Positions 7,902 through 14,850 of a DNA stretch of 64,000 bases are shown piece after piece. The DNA lies in NCBI GenBank assembly GCA_002305995.1, contig DBRN01000012.1:319908-383907 (forward strand), given 5' to 3'. The stretch's first letter is position 1. Each line of letters starts with the position of its first letter. The stretch comes from Atopobiaceae bacterium UBA1367. Its GTDB lineage: Bacteria > Actinomycetota > Coriobacteriia > Coriobacteriales > Atopobiaceae. The position numbers were made by a program, and so were the translations under genes. Under the pieces are notes generated by a model. That model searched no databases. It worked only from the letters and a program-made list of their open reading frames with translations, and was not told the DNA's origin.

Positions 7902-9011
7902 ATGCCACGCATCACCAAGATCGCGATCACCGGCGGCCCGTGTGCCGGGAAGACGACCGCGCTGGCGCGTGTCAGGGAGACGTTCTCCCGCCTGGGCCAC
8001 AAGGTCATCACGGTCCCCGAGCCCGCAACCGAGCTCATATCCAACGGCATCACCCCCTGGGAGTGCTCCTCCACGGAGGAGTACCAGCGCTGCCAGATGG
8101 AGATCCAGCTGGTGAGAGAGCGCATGTTCGAGCGCGCGGCGGCGGGCATGGACGCGCGGCGGGTGCTCATCGTGTGCGACCGCGGCATGCTCGACAACCG
8201 CTGCTACATGACCGAGGAGGCGTTCCAGCGCGTGATCGCCGAGCTGGGATGCACCGAGGTGGGGCTGTGCGACGGCTATGGCGCGGTGTTCCATCTGGTG
8301 ACCGCCGCCAAGGGTGCCGAGGGATCCTACGAGATCGACGCCGGCGGGGTGCGCCATGAGTCGCTCGAGGAGGCGCGCGCCCTCGACGACTGCGCCATCG
8401 AGTCGTGGACGGGCCATCCCCACCTGCGCGTGATAGGCAACGAGACCAACTTCGAGCGCAAGGTCGAGCGGCTCGTCGACGAGATCGCCTGCTTCCTGGG
8501 CGACTCTGCCCCCCAGGGCGTCGAGCGCAGGTTTCTGGTGGCCTACCCCGACCTCGCGCGGCTCGAGGCACAGCCGGCATGCGAGCGGGTGGAGGTCGTG
8601 GAGCACCACCTGCGCTCGGTTGGGGGCAGGGAGGCGATCGTCTGCAGCCGCATGCTGGGCGGACACCGCGCCTACTCCCTCATGGAGCGGCAGACGGCGG
8701 GCGGGGGCGCCCGTCCGAGGCGCCGGTGCCTGTCGGAGCGCGCCTACCATGACCTGCTGTCGCGTGCCGATCCCGAGCGCGATGCGGTTCGCGTGACGCG
8801 CTACCACCTGACCTACGAGGGGCGTTCCTACGAGGTGGACCTCCATCCCCGCTGGGACGACCGTGCCATCGTGCGGGTCGAGCCCACCAGCCCGGACGTG
8901 CCGGTGCGCCTCCCCTGCGGCCTGAGGGTGATCAGGGAGATGACGGGCGATCCGGGCTGTGGTGGCGACGCGAGCCTCCCCACGGCGCGCGGAGGCCTGG
9001 GCGAGGGCTAG
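7902..9011 (+). CDS. P-loop NTPase (AAA_28-like) fused to a CYTH-like domain
   Basis: A 369-residue protein with two parts. Residues 1-200 form a P-loop kinase-like domain: ITGGPCAGKTTAL at 9-21, CDRGMLDNRCYM as a Walker B-like segment, and GNETNFERKVERL. From about residue 206 the sequence (VERRFLVAYPDLARLE, EAIVCSRMLGGHRAYSLMERQT, RVTRYHLTYEGRSYEVDLH) fits a CYTH/triphosphate-tunnel beta barrel. The same architecture is known from the eukaryotic TTD14 protein and bacterial relatives. The substrate is unknown. The ATG at 7902 is preferred because it begins the conserved MPRITKIAITGG; an ATG at 7815 is in frame. A -10 TAGGAT is at 7811-7816. Confidence 0.75.
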   Translation: MPRITKIAITGGPCAGKTTALARVRETFSRLGHKVITVPEPATELISNGITPWECSSTEEYQRCQMEIQLVRERMFERAAAGMDARRVLIVCDRGMLDNRCYMTEEAFQRVIAELGCTEVGLCDGYGAVFHLVTAAKGAEGSYEIDAGGVRHESLEEARALDDCAIESWTGHPHLRVIGNETNFERKVERLVDEIACFLGDSAPQGVERRFLVAYPDLARLEAQPACERVEVVEHHLRSVGGREAIVCSRMLGGHRAYSLMERQTAGGGARPRRRCLSERAYHDLLSRADPERDAVRVTRYHLTYEGRSYEVDLHPRWDDRAIVRVEPTSPDVPVRLPCGLRVIREMTGDPGCGGDASLPTARGGLGEG

Positions 9012-9052
9012 GCCGTGCGGCCGCCGGCATCGGGAGCGAGAGGGGGACAGGC

Positions 9053-10003
9053 GTGGACCTCGATCATGCCGTGAGGGAGTACCTGGATCACCTTGCCATA
9101 GAGCGGGGATCCTCCCCCCACACCGTCGAGGGATATGGCCGCGACCTCCGCCGCTATGTCTCCCACCTCGCCGACCGCGGCATCACGCAGCCGGGGGAGG
9201 TGACGCGCCAGGCGGCCGCCGATCACGTGCGGGCGCTCCAGGAGGCTGGCCTTGCCCCCTCGTCGGTGGAGCGCGCCGTGTCGGCCATGAAGGGACTGCA
9301 CCGCTTCATGGTCGCCGAGCGCATCTGCGAGGAGCACCCGACGGCGGACCTCCCCCTCCCCAAGAAGCCGTCGAGGCTTCCCGACGTGCTGTCCCGCGAG
9401 CAGGCTGCCGCCCTGCTCGAGGAGTCGAACTTCGCCTACCAAGGCGACCCTGCCAAGACGGTTCGGAGAAACGCCCTGGCACGGGCGTCGCTGCAGCGCG
9501 ACCGCGCGGTGCTCGAGGTGCTCTATGGCTGTGGCCTCCGGGTGAGCGAGCTGTGCGGGCTCGACGTGCGCGAGGTGATGCTCGACGAGGAGCTGCTGCG
9601 CGTGCTGGGCAAGGGGTCCAAGGAGCGCATCGTGCCCATCATGGGATCGGCGGCGCGCGTGATGGCCGCATACCTCGAGGAGTGGAGGCCGGTCCTGGCG
9701 GAGGGGAGGCCTCCCACGGCGGCGGTCTTTCTCAATGCGCGCGGTGGTCGCATCTCCCGGCAGAGCGTGCATTCCCTGTGCGAGCGCTACGGCAGGATCT
9801 ATGCCGGCAGGGACGGGCTGCACCCGCACACGCTGCGCCACAGCTTTGCGACCCACATGCTTGAGGGCGGGGCAGACCTGCGCATCGTCCAGGAGCTGCT
9901 CGGACACTCGTCGATCTCCACCACCCAGCTTTACACGCATGTGGACAGGACCCACGTCAGGATGGTCTTCATGGAGGCTCACCCGCGGGCGCGCGAGCGC
10001 TGA
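9053..10003 (+). CDS. xerD: Site-specific tyrosine recombinase XerD
   Basis: A 316-residue tyrosine recombinase. A SAM-like core-binding domain (residues 1-110) precedes the catalytic domain with R163 (GLRVSELC), K187 (LGKGSKER), H259-x2-R262 (PHTLRHSFATHML), H285 (LLGHSSISTTQLY) and nucleophile Y294. With XerC it resolves chromosome dimers at dif. Between the two domains (about 127-147) there is an extra stretch of about 15 residues compared with E. coli XerD. GTG start. A pure phage integrase is less likely given the length and housekeeping context. Confidence 0.9.
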   Translation: MDLDHAVREYLDHLAIERGSSPHTVEGYGRDLRRYVSHLADRGITQPGEVTRQAAADHVRALQEAGLAPSSVERAVSAMKGLHRFMVAERICEEHPTADLPLPKKPSRLPDVLSREQAAALLEESNFAYQGDPAKTVRRNALARASLQRDRAVLEVLYGCGLRVSELCGLDVREVMLDEELLRVLGKGSKERIVPIMGSAARVMAAYLEEWRPVLAEGRPPTAAVFLNARGGRISRQSVHSLCERYGRIYAGRDGLHPHTLRHSFATHMLEGGADLRIVQELLGHSSISTTQLYTHVDRTHVRMVFMEAHPRARER

Positions 10004-10060
10004 TGCGCGGCAGACCGAGCGTCCCTGCACGAGCCGGAGGGCCGGTCGCCGCGTGTGGTT

Positions 10061-10096
10061 GGCAGCCGGGCTCGGCAGCCGGGGTCGGCAGCCGGG
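10061..10096 (+). repeat. Three 13-bp tandem repeats
   Basis: GGCAGCCGGG occurs at 10061, 10074 and 10087, exactly 13 bp apart with variable 3-nt ends, just after xerD and before the large array. Function is not apparent; it may be replication slippage. Confidence 0.75.
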
Positions 10097-10155
10097 AACC
10101 CGTGGTGCCGCCAGGACACGCTCGATGGGCGACCTGTGGGGCCTAGAGGGGTGTC

Positions 10156-10498
10156 GGAAAGGAAAAGCCCGAGTCGTGTGAGCGGACCTCCGTGCCGGGA
10201 AAGGAAAACTTCGAGTTGTGCGGACGGACCTCCGTGTTGGGAAAGGAAATACGCGAGTTGTGAGGATCTCGAAGACGTGTCGGAAAGGAAAACTCCGAGT
10301 TGTGAGAGCTGCGGAAAGGTTTTGCCCGAGTTGTGAGAGGCGATTCCGTCACAACTCGAGGATTCCCTTTCCGGACCCCGGCTCCGGCCCGCACAACTCG
10401 GCATTTTCCTTTCCAGGTCGTGGCCTCGGAACGCACAAGTCGGCATTTTCCTTTCCAGGTCGTGGCCTCGGAACGCACAAGTCTGGAAACGTCTCGCT
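10156..10498. repeat. Inverted array of 23-nt repeats at 42-bp period (array 1)
   Basis: Forward units (GGAAAGGAAA, 4 variable bases, CGAGTTGTG) start at 10156, 10198, 10240 and 10282, each exactly 42 bp apart, then at 10313. After a 14-nt centre the same unit runs on the opposite strand, starting at 10350, 10392, 10434 and 10476, again exactly 42 bp apart. Spacers are 19 nt. The innermost forward unit has GGAAAGGTTTT instead of GGAAAGGAAAA. The last reverse unit is degenerate. The spacers at 10415-10433 and 10457-10475 are identical. It lies in the 1-kb gap between xerD and mraZ. ORFs crossing it are rejected: conservation is at every codon position and the array inverts halfway. Confidence 0.93.
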
Positions 10499-10890
10499 GA
10501 GCGTCTTTCCGAGCCGGCCGCCGCGTGCCAGCGTGCTACCGCCCGGCCCATCTCGCGAGCCGGGGACGGTGGTCCGCGCATCTCGCGCCCCGCTGTGGGA
10601 CGGCGCCCCACCCGAGGGCGGCGCTGGTGGAGGGGAGAGCGGGGAAGAGCGCGACAGCCGCCCTCCCATGTCGGAGGCCTTGGGAACGTATCACCGTAGC
10701 AGGCATTCTTTGTAAAAGCGCAGGTAGATTGGCTGTTCTTCAATTTATACGGCATTCACAAACACTACATATCATGTTCTGGTCTGCCACACCAATATGC
10801 GAACACCCTTGGTCCCCAAACACGTGTTTCCGCCATATGTTGTGTCGTGCGCGCGCGTGAGGTAGCAGCCGAAGACCGTTCGGAAGAAAA
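10499..10890. other. Intergenic region between array 1 and the mraZ promoter
   Basis: I see no gene here. The first half is GC-rich; 10690-10860 is strikingly AT-rich for this genome and holds a 12-bp palindrome AAACACGTGTTT (10818-10829). It may carry further promoter elements for the mra operon, but none can be assigned. Confidence 0.5.
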
Positions 10891-10942
10891 GTGTCGATAA
10901 GTGGGGATTTGTGTCTCTAAGTGTCGATAAACACGCTATGAT
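10891..10942 (+). promoter_or_regulatory. mraZ promoter with four MraZ boxes
   Basis: GTGTC, GTGGG, GTGTC and GTGTC begin at 10891, 10901, 10911 and 10921, exactly 10 bp apart. They are followed by a -10 TATGAT at 10937-10942. MraZ is known to bind direct GTG-type repeats at about 10-bp spacing upstream of its own gene and repress the division operon. The boxes overlap the -35 region, as expected for repression. Confidence 0.8.
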
Positions 10943-10998
10943 TCCAATCGTGCATCAGCGAGGGGATCTCCCTCAGGTCGAGGCACCAAGGGGGGGAC

Positions 10999-11439
10999 AT
11001 GCTGACAGGAACATACCAGCGCACGCTGGATTCCAAGACGCGCGTCACCCTGCCGTCCGACTTTCGCAGGGAGTTCGACGAGAAGGTCTGCCTGATCCCC
11101 TTCAGCGGGGCGCTGTACGGCTTCACCCCCGATGGCTTCAAGGCGTGGGTGGACAGCCAGTTCGAGCGCGACGACAAGCACTACGACCCGCGCAACAGGG
11201 ACGACGTCCGCCTCAGGCGCGGCCTCACCGCCGCCTGCCAGACCATCGACGTCGACGCGGCGGGTCGCATGGCACTCGGCAAGCTGGGTGCCAAGACGCT
11301 CGATGCACTCGCGTTCGGCCATGACGTGACCGTCATCGGTGCGGACGACCACTTCGAGGTGTGGGACGCGAAGAGGTGGGAGGCCGAGAACGCCAGCTTC
11401 GAGGAGGACCTCCTCGACCTGATGTTTGGCGCCGAGTAG
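10999..11439 (+). CDS. mraZ: Transcriptional regulator MraZ
   Basis: A 146-residue MraZ with two AbrB-like SpoVT halves: MLTGTYQRTLDSKTRVTLPS with FRREF, and a second copy at TIDVDAAGRMALGKLG. It forms a ring oligomer that binds the repeats upstream and represses the division and cell-wall operon. First gene of the cluster; GGGGGG precedes the ATG. The next gene, rsmH, begins 11 nt after its stop. Confidence 0.95.
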   Translation: MLTGTYQRTLDSKTRVTLPSDFRREFDEKVCLIPFSGALYGFTPDGFKAWVDSQFERDDKHYDPRNRDDVRLRRGLTAACQTIDVDAAGRMALGKLGAKTLDALAFGHDVTVIGADDHFEVWDAKRWEAENASFEEDLLDLMFGAE

Positions 11440-11450
11440 GTGAGAGCACC

Positions 11451-12443
11451 TTGACAGGCGAATATCGGCACATACCCGTCATGCTTGACGAGGTGCTCGA
11501 CAACCTCAGCCCCCAGCCGGGAGAGGTGACGTGCGACTGCACGCTCGGTGGCGCAGGTCACTCGGTCGAGCTCGCCAGGCGCGTGGCGCCCGACGGGCTC
11601 TCCATCGGGATCGATCAGGACGAGCAGGCGCTTGCCGCCGCTGCCGAGCGCCTCGGGCGCGAGGCTCCCGGCGCGGACCACCTGCTACTCAAGGGCAACT
11701 TCGCGGCGCTCGACGAGCTGCTCGTCCAAGCTGAGGTGCCAGGGGTCGACTGCTTCCTGTTCGATCTCGGCGTCAGCTCGCCACAGCTTGACATTCCCGA
11801 GAGGGGCTTCTCGTATCACGAGGACGCCCCCCTTGACATGCGAATGGATCCGGGGAACAACACCCTAACCGCACATGAGGTCATAAACCACTACAACGAG
11901 GCCGACCTCGCCCGGATCCTGCGCAGCTATGGGGACGAGCGCCATGCCGCGCGCATCGCGCGCCAGGTGGTGCGCCGTCGGGCGCTCGGGCCCATCGACA
12001 CGACGCTGCAGCTGGTGGAGGTCATCAAGTCCGCCATACCGGCGGCAGACAGGCGCCATGGGGGACATCCCGCCCGCAAGGCGTTCCAGGCCCTGCGCAT
12101 CGAGGTCAACGGCGAGCTCGACGCGCTGGAGCGGGGCCTTCGCGCGGCCGTCCGCTGGGCCAACCCCGGCGGGAGGATCTGCGTGATCAGCTACCACTCG
12201 CTCGAGGATCGCATCGTGAAGCACGTCCTCACCGAGCTGTCGCAGGGGTGCACCTGCCCACCGGACCTTCCGGTGTGCGTGTGCGGGAACGTGCCGATGA
12301 TCGATGTGAGGACCCGCAAGCCCCTGAGGGCGGGCGAGCGGGAGGTGCGGGCCAACCCCCGCGCCAGGAGCGCCCTCATGCGCGTGGCGGTCAAGCGTGA
12401 CGACACGGGCACCAGACGGAATGCAGCCGGCCCCCAGGGCTGA
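11451..12443 (+). CDS. rsmH: 16S rRNA m4C1402 methyltransferase RsmH
   Basis: About 330 residues. It methylates N4 of C1402 in 16S rRNA. Motifs: GEYRHIPVMLDEVLDNL at the N-terminus, SAM-binding CTLGGAGHSVEL, FDLGVSSPQLD, ERGFSY and the C-terminal ISYHSLEDRIVKHV. The TTG at 11451 is chosen because it gives the family start TGEYRHIPVML and has AGGTGAG upstream. An in-frame ATG at 11361 would overlap mraZ by 79 nt and add non-conserved sequence. The gene is also known as mraW. Confidence 0.95.
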   Translation: MTGEYRHIPVMLDEVLDNLSPQPGEVTCDCTLGGAGHSVELARRVAPDGLSIGIDQDEQALAAAAERLGREAPGADHLLLKGNFAALDELLVQAEVPGVDCFLFDLGVSSPQLDIPERGFSYHEDAPLDMRMDPGNNTLTAHEVINHYNEADLARILRSYGDERHAARIARQVVRRRALGPIDTTLQLVEVIKSAIPAADRRHGGHPARKAFQALRIEVNGELDALERGLRAAVRWANPGGRICVISYHSLEDRIVKHVLTELSQGCTCPPDLPVCVCGNVPMIDVRTRKPLRAGEREVRANPRARSALMRVAVKRDDTGTRRNAAGPQG

Positions 12444-12450
12444 TTGCAGA

Positions 12451-12538
12451 GCACCACAACGCACCACAAACGCAGCAGAATCGCAGCACAGACGCACCAC
12501 AGACGCAGCACCGCCGCCCGCCCGGAAGGGCGGGCGGC
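12451..12538 (+). promoter_or_regulatory. CA-rich 11-nt repeats plus hairpin in the ftsL leader
   Basis: Six copies of a GCASCACARAC-like unit begin at 12451, 12461, 12472, 12483, 12494 and 12505 (10 then 11-nt spacing). They are followed at once by a perfect 11-bp hairpin (12513-12523 with 12528-12538, GGAA loop), and then the ribosome site AAGGAGGG at 12545. A 22-nt piece (12491-12512) recurs with one mismatch in the ftsZ leader. The CA-rich part has little self-pairing, like a binding tract for an RNA-binding protein or Rho; role inferred only. Confidence 0.6.
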
Positions 12539-12561
12539 ACGCACAAGGAGGGAGAGCGGAC

Positions 12562-13029
12562 ATGGCCTACCAGGGGAGCGCGGCATATCGGATCGATGCC
12601 TACCAGGATGCATGGGGGACTCCCGTGCGCAGGCCCCTCTCCGTGCACGAGGGCGGCCAGGGGAGGCTCGCCCGCACCAACGCCCCTGCGAGCGCGTCCG
12701 CGCTCGTCAGGGTGGCCCTGACCCTCGGCCTTGCCTTCGGCATCCTCGGCGGCGTGCGCGTGGCGCTGACCACGGTCACGGTGAACCTCCTGCGCGAGGT
12801 CGCGACCGCCCAGGCGACCGTCGAGCAGGCGCAGGTCACGCGCACCGAGCTTCAGGTCGAGCGGTCCGCCCTGTCCAGTGCTGACCGCATCCAGCGCATC
12901 GCCACGGAGAACTACGGCATGGCGTATGCGACGGATGTCGACACCATCACCCTGCGCGACGAGGCGCCGTCTTCTGCAGAAGATGCGAACGCGTCAGACG
13001 ACGCGGGCGTGGGCTTCCCCGTGGCGTAG
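12562..13029 (+). CDS. ftsL: FtsL-like cell division protein
   Basis: 155 residues: a cytoplasmic N-terminus of about 50 residues, one membrane helix (SALVRVALTLGLAFGILGGV), then a periplasmic coiled-coil-like helix (EVATAQATVEQAQVTRTEL) and the IQRIATENYGMAYA stretch. This is the bitopic layout of FtsL, which with FtsQ/FtsB activates FtsW-FtsI at the septum. Sequence identity in the family is low, so the call leans on topology and its place between rsmH and ftsI. Strong ribosome site AAGGAGGG. Confidence 0.75.
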   Translation: MAYQGSAAYRIDAYQDAWGTPVRRPLSVHEGGQGRLARTNAPASASALVRVALTLGLAFGILGGVRVALTTVTVNLLREVATAQATVEQAQVTRTELQVERSALSSADRIQRIATENYGMAYATDVDTITLRDEAPSSAEDANASDDAGVGFPVA

Positions 13030-13040
13030 ACTTCCTTCCC

Positions 13041-14828
13041 GTGAGAAGCGGAACGCAACAGGCCCGCCAAGGGCGGGAGCTCGTGTCGGAGACGTCCCAT
13101 GAGGGGGTCTCCGACACTCGCATGGGCCGGGGCGGCGGGGCCGGCGGATCGGGCATGCCCTTCGAGGCGCGCCTGCGCCTGCTGCTCGCCCTCTTCATGC
13201 TCCTGACGCTCGTGGTGGCGGGACGACTGGCGTGGATGCAGGTCGTGAGCCACGACGAGCTGTCGCGCAAGGCCGAGGCCAACCGTCAGAACGTCATCGA
13301 CCTGCACGCGCGCAGGGGCACGATCTACGATCGCAACGGCAACGTCCTGGCCATGAGCGAGGAGTGCAGGACCATCTACTGCAACCCCCAGGAGGTTCGC
13401 GAGCCGTACCTGACGGCAGAGGTCATCGCCGCCCACCTCGGCGGGTCCCCGGCAGACTACGTGGACGCGCTCACGGCGGACGGCACCTTCTCCTACGTCC
13501 ACCGCAAGGCGTCGCGCGAGGAGGCCGACGCCATCAGGGAAGGGCTGCTGTCCAAGGAGCTGCCGGGCGTGTACTATCTGCAGGACAGCCGTCGCGTGTA
13601 CCCGTACGGGGCGCTCGGCAGCCAGGTGCTTGGCATCGTGGGCATCGATGGCGAGGGCCTCACGGGTCTCGAGCTGTACTACGACGACCTGCTGCGCGGC
13701 GTCGACGGCACGATGGTCGTCGAGACGGGCAACGGCGGCACCCCCATCGCGGGGGCGGCCTCGCAGACCACCGACGCCATCGACGGCACCGACCTCGTCA
13801 TCTCGCTCGACATCAACGTGCAGCGCATGGCAGAGGAGCAGATCGTCAGGGGCGTGGAGACGTACAAGGCCGACTCCGGCTCGGTCATGGTCACCGACCC
13901 CCAGACGGGCGAGATCCTCGCCGCCTGCTCGACGCCGCTGCTCGACGTCACCGACCTGTCGGTGGTGGAGGAGGGTGCCACGGCCCTCAAGCTGGTGTCC
14001 GACTCCTACGAGCCTGGATCGATCTTCAAGGTGCTGACGGCCGCCATCGGCATCGAGGCGGGCGTCGTGACCCCCAGCTCGACGTTCTACGTGCCCGCCA
14101 GCCTCCAGGTGGGCGACGATTTCGTGAGCGACGACGATGACCGGTCCTACGACATGGATATGACCCTGCGCGAGATCCTGCGCCGCTCGTCGAACACCGG
14201 CGCGGCCCTGGTCGCCCAGAAGGAGATCGGTGCCGACGTCTTCGCCGAGGGCGTCGAAGCCTTTGGGATCGGCTCGCTGACGGACATCGACTACCCGGGC
14301 GAGGCGGTGGGCATGGTCAAGGGTCGCGACGAGTATGACGGCTCGAGCCTGGGCTCCATGTCGTTCGGCCAGGGCCTGGCGATCCCGCTCGTGCAGATGA
14401 TCCGCGCCATTGGCGCCATCGCCAACCAGGGGGAGCCCGTGACCCCCCACTTCCTCGTGAGCAAGGGCACGACCCCCGTCTCGTGGGAGGCCGGCGAGCG
14501 CATCGTCTCTCCGTCGACGGCACGGCAGGTGGTCGACATGATGCGCACCGTCGTCGAGGAGGGGACGGGCGTTCCCGCGCAGGTTCCCGGCTACGACATC
14601 GCGGGCAAGACCGGCACCGGCGAGCAGGCGGACACCACCAAGGGCGGGTATGCGAAGTACAAGTACACCGCGTCGCTGATCGGCTTCGCGCCGGCCTCGG
14701 ATCCCTCGGTCCTGGTGTACGTGGGCCTCAACGGGACCCCCTATCTGGCGTACGACTCCGCCGCCCCCCTGTTCTCGTCTATCATGGGTGAGGCGCTCAC
14801 CGACATGGGCGTGCTCCCCTCGTCCTAG
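13041..14828 (+). CDS. ftsI: Class B penicillin-binding protein (FtsI/PBP2b-type septal transpeptidase)
   Basis: 595 residues from the GTG at 13041. A short cytoplasmic tail, one membrane helix (about 45-65), a dimerisation domain with RRGTIYDRNGNVLA, and a transpeptidase domain with S327-x-x-K330 (EPGSIFK), S383-S-N and K523-T-G. It cross-links septal peptidoglycan outside the membrane with FtsW. No PASTA domains follow. The start is uncertain: 13041 lacks a clear ribosome site, and GTG 13083 and ATG 13122 are in frame; all keep the membrane helix. An 11-bp inverted repeat lies at 13083-13117. Confidence 0.92.
   Translation: MRSGTQQARQGRELVSETSHEGVSDTRMGRGGGAGGSGMPFEARLRLLLALFMLLTLVVAGRLAWMQVVSHDELSRKAEANRQNVIDLHARRGTIYDRNGNVLAMSEECRTIYCNPQEVREPYLTAEVIAAHLGGSPADYVDALTADGTFSYVHRKASREEADAIREGLLSKELPGVYYLQDSRRVYPYGALGSQVLGIVGIDGEGLTGLELYYDDLLRGVDGTMVVETGNGGTPIAGAASQTTDAIDGTDLVISLDINVQRMAEEQIVRGVETYKADSGSVMVTDPQTGEILAACSTPLLDVTDLSVVEEGATALKLVSDSYEPGSIFKVLTAAIGIEAGVVTPSSTFYVPASLQVGDDFVSDDDDRSYDMDMTLREILRRSSNTGAALVAQKEIGADVFAEGVEAFGIGSLTDIDYPGEAVGMVKGRDEYDGSSLGSMSFGQGLAIPLVQMIRAIGAIANQGEPVTPHFLVSKGTTPVSWEAGERIVSPSTARQVVDMMRTVVEEGTGVPAQVPGYDIAGKTGTGEQADTTKGGYAKYKYTASLIGFAPASDPSVLVYVGLNGTPYLAYDSAAPLFSSIMGEALTDMGVLPSS
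13083..13117 (+). promoter_or_regulatory. Inverted repeat at the 5' end of ftsI
   Basis: GTGTCGGAGAC (13083-13093) and its exact complement (13107-13117) flank a 13-nt loop. The left arm begins with a possible GTG start codon, and the arm ends 4 nt before the ATG at 13122. In the mRNA it could mask translation start sites. Function inferred. Confidence 0.5.
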
Positions 14829-14850
14829 GCCTGCCGTGGGAAGGATGCAG

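Noticed and set aside
10156..10498. CRISPR array
   Set aside because: Repeats are degenerate, spacers are 19 nt and sometimes identical, the orientation flips at the centre, and no cas genes are near any of the arrays.
10818..10829. AAACACGTGTTT palindrome as an operator
   Set aside because: Short, far from the mraZ start, and without a second copy in the window.
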